Part shown: positions 8,279 to 17,057 of the stretch, piece after piece | How positions within the stretch are numbered: the stretch's first letter is position 1 | Layout of the letters: every line of letters begins with the position of its first letter | NCBI RefSeq assembly: GCF_900116005.1 | Contig: NZ_FOYI01000008.1 | Location: 7,501-71,500 of the forward strand | Direction: 5' to 3' | DNA: 64,000 nt | Origin: Poseidonocella sedimentorum | Lineage (GTDB): Bacteria > Pseudomonadota > Alphaproteobacteria > Rhodobacterales > Rhodobacteraceae | Made by a program: the position numbers and the translations under genes | Notes under the pieces: model-generated | The model's input: only the letters and a program-made list of their open reading frames with translations | What the model was told of the DNA's origin: nothing | Databases searched by the model: none

Positions 8279-9279
8279 ATATCGACAGGATCACCGCCGC
8301 GCAGGCGCGCATCCGCGAGCACACCCGCCGCACGCCGCTGCTCGGCGCCCCCGCGCTGGACGCCATCGCCGGGCGCCGGGTTCTGGTCAAGGCCGAATGC
8401 CTGCAGGCCACCGGCAGCTTCAAGGCGCGCGGCAGCCTCGCCGCAATCACCGCACTGGACCCGGCAGAGCGCGCGCGCGGCGTGCTTGCCTACTCCTCCG
8501 GCAACCATGCGCAGGGCATCGCGCGCGCAGCGCAGCTCCTCGGTATTCCGGCGGTAATCATCATGCCGCGCGACGCCCCGGCCGCCAAGGTCGAGGGCAC
8601 GCGAAGCTACGGCGCGGAGGTGGTGTTCTACGACCGGGACGGGGGCGAAAGCCGCGAGACCCTGGCCCGAACCATCGCCGAAAGCCGCGGGCTCAGCCTC
8701 ATTCCGCCCTACGAGCACCCCGACGTGATCGCCGGGCAAGGGACCACAGGCCTCGAAATCGCCGAGCAAGCGGCGGCGCTCGGGATCGATAGCGCGGAGG
8801 TGCTGGTGTGCTGCGGCGGCGGCGGGCTGACCTCGGGCATCGCCCTCGCGCTGGAGGCGCAGGCGCCGCGTTTCACCGTCCGGCCGGTGGAGCCCGAAGG
8901 CTTCGACGACGTCAAACGCTCCCTCGCCACCGGTGCGATCCAGCGCAACCGGGGGGCGGAAAGCGGCCTCTGCGACGCGGTGCTGACACCGCAACCGGGC
9001 GAGATGACCTTCGCCATCATGAAGCGCCTCTGCGGGCCGGGCATCGCCGTCTCCGACACGGAGGTGCTCACCGCGATGTCGCTCGCCTTCCGCCATCTCA
9101 AGATCGTCGCCGAACCGGGCGGCGCCGTGGCCCTCGCCGCCGCGCTCTTCCACAAGGATGGCCAATCTGGAGACACCGTCATCGCGACGGTCTCGGGCGG
9201 AAATGTCGACCCGGCCACCTTCGCCCGCTGCCTTGCCGATCCGGGCACACCGAAACCACAGCGCGGAAACGGAATTTAA
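8275..9279 (+). CDS. PLP-dependent threonine/serine dehydratase family protein
   Basis: The 334-residue fold-type II PLP enzyme has the cofactor Lys50 in GSFKARG, the SGNHAQG substrate loop and the CCGGGGL phosphate-binding glycine loop. It lacks the C-terminal ACT regulatory domain of biosynthetic IlvA, so it is of the catabolic threonine/serine dehydratase type; the hydroxyectoine-pathway dehydratase EutB and racemases of this fold are alternatives. The start overlaps the hydrolase stop by 4 nt. Its last three codons and TAA stop lie inside a paired-palindrome repeat. Confidence 0.85.
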   Translation: MNIDRITAAQARIREHTRRTPLLGAPALDAIAGRRVLVKAECLQATGSFKARGSLAAITALDPAERARGVLAYSSGNHAQGIARAAQLLGIPAVIIMPRDAPAAKVEGTRSYGAEVVFYDRDGGESRETLARTIAESRGLSLIPPYEHPDVIAGQGTTGLEIAEQAAALGIDSAEVLVCCGGGGLTSGIALALEAQAPRFTVRPVEPEGFDDVKRSLATGAIQRNRGAESGLCDAVLTPQPGEMTFAIMKRLCGPGIAVSDTEVLTAMSLAFRHLKIVAEPGGAVALAAALFHKDGQSGDTVIATVSGGNVDPATFARCLADPGTPKPQRGNGI

Positions 9280-9320
9280 TCGGTTAAATTCCGGCACGTT
9301 TTCTGACAGATCAGAAAACG
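9270..9320 (+). repeat. Paired-palindrome repeat element, copy 1 (51 nt)
   Basis: Two perfect hairpins are joined by GCA. The first has arms CGGAATTTAA and TTAAATTCCG around TCGG (9270-9293). The second has arms CGTTTTCTGA and TCAGAAAACG around CAGA (9297-9320). The first hairpin covers the stop codon of the dehydratase gene. A second copy of identical 24+3+24 layout lies on the opposite strand at 13549-13599, with compensatory changes in the first stem. It could act as a terminator or processing signal between the dehydratase operon and pcaD, or be a REP-like mobile palindrome. Confidence 0.9.
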
Positions 9321-9349
9321 GATCCCTTGGCTGATGAAAGGCGCGACAT

Positions 9350-10144
9350 ATGCAGGTGGCAGATCTTGGCGACGTAAAGCTTCACTACCGGCTCGATGGC
9401 GACCCGGACGGCGCGCCCATCGTCCTGGCCAACTCTCTTGGCACGGACCTGCGCGTCTGGGACCAGATCATCCCGCTTCTGCCCGCGGGCTTGCGGATTC
9501 TGCGCTATGACAAACGCGGCCACGGGCTGTCCTCCTGCCCGCCCGCGCCCTATGCCATGGGCGCGCTGGTCAAAGATGCCGAGCGCCTTCTCGATCATCT
9601 GGGCATGAAAGACGTGCTCTTCGTCGGCCTTTCCATCGGCGGGCTCATCGGTCAGGGCCTCGCGGCCAAACGTCTCGATCTTGTCCGCGCGCTGGTGCTC
9701 TCCAACACCGCCGCCAAGATCGGCACGCGCGACATGTGGCAGGCGCGGATCGACAGCATCCGCGCAAACGGCATCGAGGCCATCGCCGATCAGGTGATGG
9801 AGCGCTGGTTTGCCAAGCCTTTCCGCCTGACCGCCGCGATGCACGCCTGGCGCACGATGATGGTGCGCCAGCCGCTCGAGGGCTATCTCGGCTGCTGCGC
9901 CGCGATCGCGGGGACGGATATGATCACCCCGACGTCGGGCCTGCGCCTGCCCGCGCTTGGGATTGCGGGTTCCGAAGATGGCTCCACCCCGCCGGATCTG
10001 GTGCGCGAGACCATCTCGCTCATTCCCGGGGCCGAGCTGAAGCTGATCCGCAACGCCGGGCATATCCCTTGCGTCGAGGCGCCGGAGGCCTATGCGGAGA
10101 TCCTCTCCGAGTTCATCGAGCAGACAGGGCATCTGAGTGGCTGA
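9350..10144 (+). CDS. pcaD: 3-oxoadipate enol-lactonase family hydrolase
   Basis: PcaD hydrolyses 3-oxoadipate enol-lactone in the beta-ketoadipate pathway. The 264-residue alpha/beta hydrolase has the nucleophile Ser95 in GLSIGGLIGQG, the family motifs NSLGTDLRVWD and RYDKRGHGLS, and catalytic His in NAGHIPCVEAP. These match PcaD closely. No other pca genes are in the window, so it may be part of a dispersed pathway or act on a related lactone. The next gene starts inside its 3' end. Confidence 0.85.
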   Translation: MQVADLGDVKLHYRLDGDPDGAPIVLANSLGTDLRVWDQIIPLLPAGLRILRYDKRGHGLSSCPPAPYAMGALVKDAERLLDHLGMKDVLFVGLSIGGLIGQGLAAKRLDLVRALVLSNTAAKIGTRDMWQARIDSIRANGIEAIADQVMERWFAKPFRLTAAMHAWRTMMVRQPLEGYLGCCAAIAGTDMITPTSGLRLPALGIAGSEDGSTPPDLVRETISLIPGAELKLIRNAGHIPCVEAPEAYAEILSEFIEQTGHLSG

Positions 10145-10847
10145 GATCCTTCTCGTCCACGGCTCCTGGCACGGGGCCTGGTGCTGGCGCGACCTGATTC
10201 CGGAGCTCGCCGCCCGAGGTCACAGCGCGCGCGCGATCGACTTGCCGGGCCACGGGGACGACCCGACACCGCTCCCCCAGGCCACACTCGAACGCTATGC
10301 CGAGGCGATCCTCGCCGCGCTCGCCGGCCCCACGGTGGTCGTCGGCCACTCGATGGCCGGCTACCCGATCAGCCTCGCCGCCGAACGCGACGCGCGCAAC
10401 ATCACCCAGCTCATCTACCTCTGCGCCTATGTCCCGGCCCCCGGCCAGTCCCTCGCCGATCGCCGACGCGCAGCGCCGCGCCAGCCGCTGATGCATGCGA
10501 TCACGGTTGACCGCGCCTCCGGCAGTTTCATCGTCGACCCCGCGAAAGCGCGCACCGTTTTCTATCAGGACTGCCCCCCGGAGACGGTCGACTACGCCAC
10601 CGCGCGGCTCGGACCCGAGGCGATCCTCCCGCAGGAAACCGCCGTCACGCTCGGGCCGACCTACGCGCGCGTGCCGCGCCATTACATCCGCTGCCTGCGT
10701 GATCAAGCCATCCCGCCGGAGTTCCAGGTCACCATGACCGAAGACTGGCCCCCGGCGCAGATCAGCGAGATAGACACCGGCCATTCGCCCTTCTTCGCTG
10801 CCCCTGCACGCCTCGCCGACCTCATCGACGCTGCCCTGCGCCAATGA
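10137..10847 (+). CDS. Alpha/beta hydrolase (methylesterase/hydroxynitrile-lyase-like)
   Basis: The 236-residue protein has HGSWHGAWCW near the N-terminus, the elbow GHSMAGY with Ser72, and His in DTGHSPFFAAP close to the C-terminus. This combination is typical of the small alpha/beta hydrolases related to plant methylesterases and hydroxynitrile lyases. It starts at GTG and overlaps pcaD by 8 nt, so the two are probably cotranscribed. A strong hairpin that terminates the convergent tsf transcript begins at its stop codon. Substrate unknown. Confidence 0.83.
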   Translation: MAEILLVHGSWHGAWCWRDLIPELAARGHSARAIDLPGHGDDPTPLPQATLERYAEAILAALAGPTVVVGHSMAGYPISLAAERDARNITQLIYLCAYVPAPGQSLADRRRAAPRQPLMHAITVDRASGSFIVDPAKARTVFYQDCPPETVDYATARLGPEAILPQETAVTLGPTYARVPRHYIRCLRDQAIPPEFQVTMTEDWPPAQISEIDTGHSPFFAAPARLADLIDAALRQ

Positions 10848-10877
10848 AAAAAGGCGCGCCGTTGCCAGCGCGCCTTT
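10847..10877 (-). terminator. Intrinsic terminator after tsf
   Basis: The stem GCGCGCCTTT/AAAGGCGCGC (10 bp, 8-nt loop) is followed on the minus strand by a run of six T residues (10847-10852 read in reverse). It lies 22 nt past the tsf stop codon. It could also stop transcripts from the plus-strand hydrolase genes, since CTTT follows on that side. Confidence 0.85.
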
Positions 10878-10898
10878 CCGATCAGTTCTTGATCGTTC

Positions 10899-11774
10899 TC
10901 AGCCCTGGGCGGCTTTCGCCACCTCGGCTGCGAAGTCTTCTTTTTCGACCTCGATGCCTTCGCCCACTTCAAGGCGGACAAACCCGGTGATTTCCGCGCC
11001 GGCCTCTTTTGCGGCCTGCGCCACGGTGAGATCGGGGTTGATCACGAAGTCCTGGCCCAGAAGCGTCACTTCGGAGAGGAACTTCTTCATGCGGCCGACG
11101 ATCATCTTCTCGATGACCTGCTCGGGCTTGCCGGATTCGCGGGCGATGTCCATCTGGACCTGACGCTCTTTTTCGACAACCGCCGGATCGAGATCTGCCT
11201 CGGAGAGCGACGCGGGGTTCACAGCTGCGATATGCATCGCGACCTGCTTGCCGAACGCCTCGTCTCCGCCGTTGAGCGCGACAAGAACGCCGATCTTGCC
11301 CATGCCGTCGGTCGCCGCGTTGTGCACGTAAGACACAACCGTGGTGCCTTCGACGGTGGCCATCCGGCGCAGGGTCATGTTTTCGCCGATCTTGGCGATT
11401 TTGTCGGTCAGCGTGTCGGCAACGGTCTTGCCGTCGATGGTGGCCGCGTTGAGCGCATCGAGATCGCCCGCGTTGATCGCGGCATCCGCGATCTGGCCGA
11501 CCATTGTCTGGAATTCGGCGTTCTTGGCAACGAAGTCGGTCTCGGCGTTGACCTCAACGGCCACACCCTTGGAGCCCTCGACCTTGACCGCAACAAGACC
11601 TTCGGCCGCGGTACGGCCGGATTTCTTGGCGGCCTTGGCCAGACCCTTGGTGCGCAGCCAGTCGATCGCCGCGTCCATATCGCCGTCGTTTTCGGTCAGC
11701 GCTTTTTTCGCATCCATCATGCCTGCGCCGGTCGTGTCGCGCAGTTCTTTCACAAGTGCAGCTGTGATCGCCAT
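10899..11774 (-). CDS. tsf: Translation elongation factor Ts
   Basis: EF-Ts exchanges GDP for GTP on EF-Tu. The 291-residue protein has the N-terminal UBA-like region ([22 protein letters not shown]), the core with [11 protein letters not shown] that contacts EF-Tu, two dimer/core repeats and a C-terminal helix. The ATG at 11774 with GAGGAGA upstream gives the canonical [11 protein letters not shown] start; an in-frame ATG five codons earlier is less likely. It lies 92 nt after rpsB on the same strand, the usual rpsB-tsf order. Confidence 0.98.
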   Translation of the reverse strand: MAITAALVKELRDTTGAGMMDAKKALTENDGDMDAAIDWLRTKGLAKAAKKSGRTAAEGLVAVKVEGSKGVAVEVNAETDFVAKNAEFQTMVGQIADAAINAGDLDALNAATIDGKTVADTLTDKIAKIGENMTLRRMATVEGTTVVSYVHNAATDGMGKIGVLVALNGGDEAFGKQVAMHIAAVNPASLSEADLDPAVVEKERQVQMDIARESGKPEQVIEKMIVGRMKKFLSEVTLLGQDFVINPDLTVAQAAKEAGAEITGFVRLEVGEGIEVEKEDFAAEVAKAAQG

Positions 11775-11866
11775 GTCGGCTCTCCTCAAAGTCTTTCCCG
11801 AACGGGGTCAAAAAGGGCGCGCTCCTGCATATGCGGCGCGCCCGTGTCATTTTCGTGACAGTTGGC

Positions 11867-12655
11867 TCAGCCTTCGGCCGGGGCCGATTCTTCTGCCGGA
11901 GCTTCGGCGATGGTCTCTTCGACCGGGGCCTCTTCGAAGGCGCCGAGGTCAACGCCGGCGGCGCCAAGCTGGGTCGCGGTGCCTTCCAGAGCGGTCCGGC
12001 TCACGAGGTCACAGTAGAGCGCGATGGCGCGGGCCGCGTCGTCGTTGCCGGGGATGATGTAATCCACGCCATCGGGCGAGCAGTTGGTGTCAACCACGGC
12101 CACAACCGGGATGCCGAGCTTGTTGGCTTCGGCCACGGCGAGCGCTTCTTTCTTGACGTCGATGACGAAGAGCAGGTCGGGCAGGCCGCCCATCTCGCGG
12201 ATCCCGCCGAGCGAAGCTTGCAGCTTCGACTGATCGCGCTCCATGCCGAGACGCTCTTTCTTGGTAAGGCCTTCCGCACCCTGGGCCAAAGCCTCGTCGA
12301 TCTCGTTGAGACGCTTGATCGACTGGGAGACGGTCTGCCAGTTGGTCAGCGTGCCGCCGAGCCAGCGGTGGTTCATGTAGTACTGCGCGCATTTCTCGGC
12401 CGCTTCCGCGACGGGGCCAGCGGCCTGGCGCTTGGTGCCGACGAAGAGCACGCGACCACCGCGGGCCACGACATCCTGTACCGCGTTCAGCGCCGCGTCG
12501 AGCATCGGCACGGTCTGGGTCAGGTCGAGGATGTGGATGCCGTTGCGCGCGCCATAGATGAACTCGCCCATGCGGGGGTTCCAACGCTGCGTCTGGTGGC
12601 CGAAGTGAACGCCGGCTTCAAGCAGCTGGCGCATGGAGAACTCTGGAAGAGCCAT
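11867..12655 (-). CDS. rpsB: 30S ribosomal protein S2
   Basis: S2 is a small-subunit ribosomal protein bound near the 30S head-body junction. The 262-residue protein has the S2 signatures [12 protein letters not shown] near the N-terminus and [12 protein letters not shown] in the middle. The C-terminal ~35 residues are acidic and Ala-rich ([17 protein letters not shown]), a common alphaproteobacterial extension. A GGAAAGGAAACG ribosome-binding region precedes the ATG. Its upstream leader contains two perfect hairpins that may be involved in autoregulation. Confidence 0.98.
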   Translation of the reverse strand: MALPEFSMRQLLEAGVHFGHQTQRWNPRMGEFIYGARNGIHILDLTQTVPMLDAALNAVQDVVARGGRVLFVGTKRQAAGPVAEAAEKCAQYYMNHRWLGGTLTNWQTVSQSIKRLNEIDEALAQGAEGLTKKERLGMERDQSKLQASLGGIREMGGLPDLLFVIDVKKEALAVAEANKLGIPVVAVVDTNCSPDGVDYIIPGNDDAARAIALYCDLVSRTALEGTATQLGAAGVDLGAFEEAPVEETIAEAPAEESAPAEG

Positions 12656-12971
12656 GTATCGTTTCCTTTCCGGTTTTCGCCTCGGATCGGGATGAGGCGC
12701 CTATGCGCCAACCGGTGGACCGCCGGGGATGTCTCCCCCGGGTCAGCCCGCCCGAACCTGCGGATTGAATGGGCGGCTCATAGGGCAGTGCGGCGGACTT
12801 GGCAAGGAGATTCGCAAGCCGCGCGCCCAAGCCGGTTTCCGCTCCGGGCCCGCGCATGGCGTGACAAGACAGGCCGAAGGGCTTAAAGTGGCGGCAATGA
12901 CCGGGACCACCCGGCGCGACATCCAGGCAAACCACATCAGACCACATCGCAATCGAGGCGGGAAAAACACC
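12656..12971. promoter_or_regulatory. Divergent intergenic region with rpsB leader hairpins
   Basis: The 316-nt stretch separates rpsB (minus) from the SYLF lipoprotein gene (plus) and must hold both promoters. Within 90 nt of the rpsB start there are two perfect hairpins: CGCCTC/GAGGCG with a 10-nt loop (12678-12699) and CCGGGG/CCCCGG with a 7-nt loop (12723-12741). S2-controlled rpsB leaders are known in other bacteria, so autoregulation is possible, but I see no conserved S2-binding motif. No open reading frame here looks real. Confidence 0.4.
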
Positions 12972-13532
12972 ATGAGCAGTCTGTCGAGACGTATGTTCAC
13001 CCTAGGGCTGGCCGCAAGCACGGGCGCGCTGGCCGCATGCAACAACGGGATCGGCTCCCAAGGCGCGGCCACGATCGACGCCCGCGTGGATTCGACCCTC
13101 AACTACCTCTACACCACCTATCCCGGAACGCGCGACCTCGCCGCCAAATCGGCAGGGCAACTGGTCATGCCGCTGGTCACGGAAGTGGGGCTCGGGATCG
13201 GCGGATCCTTCGGGCGCGGCGCGCTGCGGGTCGACGGGGCCACGGTGGATTACTATTCTGCGGCGGCGGCGAATATCGGCGTGCAGGTCGGCGCGCAACA
13301 ATATGCCCACGTGCTCTTTTTCATGACGCAAGAGGCCCTGATGGACTTCCGCCGCTCCGCCGGCTGGGCCGCAGGCGCGGACCTCGAATACGTGGTGTCT
13401 GATCGCGGAGAGACCCTGCGCGCCGATACCAACACCGCCACATCGCCCGTCATCGCCGTGGTCTTCGGCCAGGCCGGACTGAAGCTCGGCGCGACGCTCG
13501 AGGGCTCGAAATACACCCGCATCATCCCCTGA
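12972..13532 (+). CDS. SYLF (YSC84) domain lipoprotein
   Basis: The 186-residue protein starts with a signal peptide containing twin arginines (LSRRMFTLGLAAS) and a lipobox LAAC, with the lipidated Cys near residue 22, so it is probably exported by Tat or Sec and anchored as a lipoprotein. The mature part shows SYLF/YSC84 lipid-binding features: GVGLGIGGSFGRG-like segment, VGAQQYAHVLFFMT, and the ending FGQAGLKLGATLEGSKYTRI. SYLF proteins bind phospholipids in eukaryotes; the bacterial role is unclear. It is monocistronic and is followed by the second paired-palindrome repeat. Confidence 0.85.
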   Translation: MSSLSRRMFTLGLAASTGALAACNNGIGSQGAATIDARVDSTLNYLYTTYPGTRDLAAKSAGQLVMPLVTEVGLGIGGSFGRGALRVDGATVDYYSAAAANIGVQVGAQQYAHVLFFMTQEALMDFRRSAGWAAGADLEYVVSDRGETLRADTNTATSPVIAVVFGQAGLKLGATLEGSKYTRIIP

Positions 13533-13548
13533 CGGCCGGTCCGCGCGC

Positions 13549-13599
13549 CGTTTTCTGATCGATCAGAAAACGTGCCGGAAAATGATTGATCATTTTCCG
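13549..13599 (-). repeat. Paired-palindrome repeat element, copy 2 (51 nt)
   Basis: Read on the minus strand, this is CGGAAAATGA-TCAA-TCATTTTCCG, then GCA, then a perfect 24-nt palindrome with arms CGTTTTCTGATC and GATCAGAAAACG. Layout and length equal copy 1 at 9270-9320. The second palindrome has identical arms in both copies, while the first differs at three positions in each arm in a way that keeps every pair. It sits between the convergent SYLF and dehydrogenase genes, where a bidirectional terminator would be expected. Confidence 0.9.
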
Positions 13600-13625
13600 G
13601 CGCCCGTGGCGCGCGCAGCGCCCGG

Positions 13626-14498
13626 TTAGCCCAGAGCGCGCAACCGTTTGATCAGCGAAGAGGTATCCCAACGCCCGCCGCCGAGGGCCTGCACATCCTT
13701 GTAAAATTGGTCGACAAGCGCCGTCACCGGCAAGGCCGCGCCGATCTCGTCGCCTGTCCGCAGGCAGATGTTCAGGTCCTTGCGCATCCAGTCCACGGCG
13801 AACCCGTGCTCGAATTCGTCCGCGATCATCGTTTTGTAGCGGTTTTCCATCTGCCAGCTTCCGGCCGCGCCCTGGCTGATCACCTCGACCACCGCCGCGG
13901 CGTCGAGCTCGGCCTTCTCGGCAAAGTTCAGCGCCTCCGAGAGCCCCTGCACCAGCCCCGCAATCGCGATCTGGTTGCACATTTTCGTCAACTGGCCCGC
14001 GCCCACTTCGCCAAGGCGACGGCAAATCCGCGCGTAGGCCGCAATGATCGGCTCGACTTTGCCAAAGGTCTCTTCCGCGCCGCCGCACATGATCGAGAGC
14101 ACGCCGTTTTCGGCACCCGCCTGACCGCCGGAGACGGGCGCATCGACATAGCCGATCTCCGCATGCGCCGCCGTCTCGGCGAGCTCTCGCGTCACCTGCG
14201 CCGAGACCGTCGTGTGGTCCACGAACACCGTCCCGGCTGCCATGCCCGCGAAGGCGCCGGACTCGCCGGTGCAGACGCTGCGCAGATCGTCATCGTTGCC
14301 CACGCAGGCGAAGACCACCTCCGCCCCGGCCGCAGCCTCGGCCGGTGTTGCCGCCGAGCGCCCGCCAAATTCCGCGGCCCAGGCCTCGGCCTTTGCACCG
14401 GTGCGGTTGAAGACGCAGACATCATGCCCCGCCTTCGCCAGATGCCCGGCCATGGGATAGCCCATGACCCCAAGCCCCAAAAACGCCAATTTCGCCAT
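13626..14498 (-). CDS. NAD(P)-dependent beta-hydroxyacid dehydrogenase (3-hydroxyisobutyrate dehydrogenase family)
   Basis: The 290-residue protein has the N-terminal Rossmann motif FLGLGVMGYPMAGHL, the substrate-binding signature DAPVSGGQAGAENG, the catalytic Lys in GAGQLTKMCNQ and an all-helical C-terminal domain. The family includes 3-hydroxyisobutyrate, tartronate semialdehyde and glyoxylate/succinic semialdehyde reductases. The FNRT motif after the Rossmann strand suggests NADP preference, as in the glyoxylate reductase branch, but this is an inference. The gene is monocistronic and divergent from the acylase gene, 86 nt away. Confidence 0.88.
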   Translation of the reverse strand: MAKLAFLGLGVMGYPMAGHLAKAGHDVCVFNRTGAKAEAWAAEFGGRSAATPAEAAAGAEVVFACVGNDDDLRSVCTGESGAFAGMAAGTVFVDHTTVSAQVTRELAETAAHAEIGYVDAPVSGGQAGAENGVLSIMCGGAEETFGKVEPIIAAYARICRRLGEVGAGQLTKMCNQIAIAGLVQGLSEALNFAEKAELDAAAVVEVISQGAAGSWQMENRYKTMIADEFEHGFAVDWMRKDLNICLRTGDEIGAALPVTALVDQFYKDVQALGGGRWDTSSLIKRLRALG

Positions 14499-14584
14499 AA
14501 TCGCTCCCTTTCCGCGACCGCTTGTTCCCCTCGTCCCTATTGGCTACCTAACCGATACCGCCTGCGCAACTACAAGGGCCGCTC

Positions 14585-17050
14585 ATGGCATTGATCTTTA
14601 AATGGTTGCTCCGATTCGCGACCCTGCTCGTAGTTCTCGCGGTGGTGGCCATCCTTGGCGCCTACTACCTCGCCTCCCGCTCGCTGCCGCAGTATGAGGC
14701 GCGGGTGGCGGTCGATGGTTTGGGGGCGGAGGTCGAGATCGTCCGCGATACCGCGAACGTGCCCCATATTTTCGGCCAGTCGGACGAGGATGTCTTCTTC
14801 GGCCTTGGCTACGCCCATGCGCAGGATCGCCTGTGGCAGTTGACGATGCTGCGCCGCACCGGCCAGGGGCGGCTGTCGGAGCTCTTCGGCGAGGCCACGC
14901 TGGAGATCGACACCTTCATCCGCCGGCTCGACCTTTACGCGCTCGCGGTGCAATCCGTCGCGGTACAGGATCAGGCCGGCCTCGCCGCGCTGACCGCCTA
15001 TGCCAAGGGGGTCAATGCCCGCATTCGCCAGATCAACGACGAGGCGCTCGGCCGCGGCGCGCCGGAATTCTTCCTCTTCCCCGCCGAGATCGCGCCCTGG
15101 ACGCCGGCTGATTCGCTGGTGGTGATGAAGCTGATGGCGCTCCAGCTCTCGGATCACTTCTCCAACGAGATCCTGCGCGCGCAGCTCTCGCTCGCCCTGC
15201 CCGAGGAACTGGTCGAGGATTTGATGCCGATCGTGCCCGGGCCCGGCGTGGCCGAACTGCCCGACTACGCCTCGCTCTTTCCCGGGCGCGAGCTGCCGCC
15301 ACCTGCGCAAGTCGCCACCGCCGCGCGCCACCCGCTGACCCCGGTCCGCCCCGCGGGGCTCGCCGGGGCCTCCAACGCCTGGGCCGCGACGCCGGCACGC
15401 TCGGCCTCTGGGGGCACGCTGCTGGCCAACGACCCGCATCTGGGGTTCACCGCCCCCTCGACATGGTATCTCGCGCGGCTGGAGCTGGCGTCGGGCGGGC
15501 TCATCGGGGGCTCGATCCCGGGCCTGCCGCTGATTCTCTCGGGCCGCAGCGCGACGCTCGGCTGGGGGCTGACCACCACCTACGCCGACGATCAGGACCT
15601 CCACATCGAGGCGCTCGATCCCGAGAACCCGGCCCGCTACCGGACGCCCGATGGCTACGCCGAGTTTCGCACGCGCGAGTCGATCGTCAAGGTGAAGGGC
15701 CAGCCGCCCATCACCCTCACGCTGCGCTGGACGGAAAACGGCCCGGTGCTGCCCGAAGACCAGTTTGAGATCGATGCGGTCACCCCGCCGGGCCATGTCA
15801 TGAGCCTTGCCTGGACCGGGCTTTCGGGCCGCGACACGTCGTTTTCCTCAGCCCTAAAGGCGGTCCAGTCCGACAGTGTCGAAGGCGCGCTCGCCGGTTT
15901 CGAAAGCTACCTCGCGCCGGTCCAGACCGTGACGCTGGCCGACCGGGAGCGCGTGGCGATGAAGGTCATCGGCGCGATCCCGCAGCGCGATCCGCGCCAC
16001 CAGAGCCAAGGCCGCCTGCCGACGCCCGGCTGGCGCCCGGAAAACCAATGGCAGGGCCGCGCGAGCTACGCGATGAACCCCGAGTTCACCGATCCGGAGG
16101 GCGGCATCCTCGGCAACACCAACAACAAGATCATCGACCGGCCCTTCCCCGACCACATCAGCTTCCACTGGGGCGACACCCAGCGGATCCAGCGCTGGCG
16201 CCGGCTCATGCAATCGCGGCAGGTCCACACCCGCGACAGCTTCATCGAAGCCCAGCTCGACACCGTGAGCCCCACCGCGCGCACGCTGCTGCCGCTCATC
16301 GGCGCGGATCTGTGGTTCACCGGCGAGGCCGCGCCCGAGGGGACGATGCCGGCCCAGCGGGAACGGGCGCTGGCGCTGCTGGCCGACTGGAACGGCGAGA
16401 TGAACGAGCATCTGCCCGAGCCGCTGATCTACGCGGCCTGGGTCCGGGCGCTCCAGACGCGGCTCATCCGCGATGAGCTCGGCCCCCTCGCCCGCCGGAT
16501 TACCCGCGTCTCGCCGCTGTTTCTCGAACGGGTCTACCGCGACATCGACGGCGCCGCGCGCTGGTGCGACGTGATCCAGAGCGCGCCGGTCGAGAGCTGC
16601 GCCGATATCGCCCGGCTGGCGCTGGATGACGCGCTGGTGGAGATTTCCCGCGACTGGGGCGACAATCTCGATGCGCTCCGCTGGGGCGACGCGCATGAGG
16701 CGACCCATGACCACCAGACGCTCGGCAAGGCCCCGCTGCTGCGCTACTTCGCCAACATCCGCCATTCGACCAGCGGCGGCGACCAGACGCTCCAGCGCGG
16801 GATGACCCGCAGCAGCGGCGACGACCCCTATCAAAACATCCACGGCGCGGGCTATCGCGGGGTCTATGATTTCGCCGATCCCGACAGCTCGGTGTTCGTT
16901 ATCGCCACCGGCCAGTCCGGGCACCTGCTCTCGCGGCACTATGACGATCTGGGCGAGCTTTGGCGGCGGGGCGAATACGTGCCGATGTCGCTCGATCCGG
17001 CGCTGGCGCGGGCGGCGGCGACGGGGATCACGGTGCTCACCCCGCGCTGA
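14585..17050 (+). CDS. Penicillin acylase family protein (Ntn hydrolase)
   Basis: These enzymes cleave amide bonds such as those in acyl-homoserine lactones or beta-lactams after self-processing into two chains. The 821-residue precursor begins with a membrane helix or uncleaved signal (residues 7-28). The predicted autocatalytic site is Gly-Ala-Ser263-Asn-Ala-Trp, where Ser263 would become the N-terminal nucleophile of the beta chain. Family motifs IVRDTANVPHIFG, GYAHAQDRLWQ and NDPHL are present, along with GGILGNTNNK. Many roseobacters make acyl-homoserine lactones, so quorum quenching is a possible role. It ends 7 nt from the convergent hflX. Confidence 0.92.
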   Translation: MALIFKWLLRFATLLVVLAVVAILGAYYLASRSLPQYEARVAVDGLGAEVEIVRDTANVPHIFGQSDEDVFFGLGYAHAQDRLWQLTMLRRTGQGRLSELFGEATLEIDTFIRRLDLYALAVQSVAVQDQAGLAALTAYAKGVNARIRQINDEALGRGAPEFFLFPAEIAPWTPADSLVVMKLMALQLSDHFSNEILRAQLSLALPEELVEDLMPIVPGPGVAELPDYASLFPGRELPPPAQVATAARHPLTPVRPAGLAGASNAWAATPARSASGGTLLANDPHLGFTAPSTWYLARLELASGGLIGGSIPGLPLILSGRSATLGWGLTTTYADDQDLHIEALDPENPARYRTPDGYAEFRTRESIVKVKGQPPITLTLRWTENGPVLPEDQFEIDAVTPPGHVMSLAWTGLSGRDTSFSSALKAVQSDSVEGALAGFESYLAPVQTVTLADRERVAMKVIGAIPQRDPRHQSQGRLPTPGWRPENQWQGRASYAMNPEFTDPEGGILGNTNNKIIDRPFPDHISFHWGDTQRIQRWRRLMQSRQVHTRDSFIEAQLDTVSPTARTLLPLIGADLWFTGEAAPEGTMPAQRERALALLADWNGEMNEHLPEPLIYAAWVRALQTRLIRDELGPLARRITRVSPLFLERVYRDIDGAARWCDVIQSAPVESCADIARLALDDALVEISRDWGDNLDALRWGDAHEATHDHQTLGKAPLLRYFANIRHSTSGGDQTLQRGMTRSSGDDPYQNIHGAGYRGVYDFADPDSSVFVIATGQSGHLLSRHYDDLGELWRRGEYVPMSLDPALARAAATGITVLTPR

Positions 17051-17057
17051 GCCGGGC

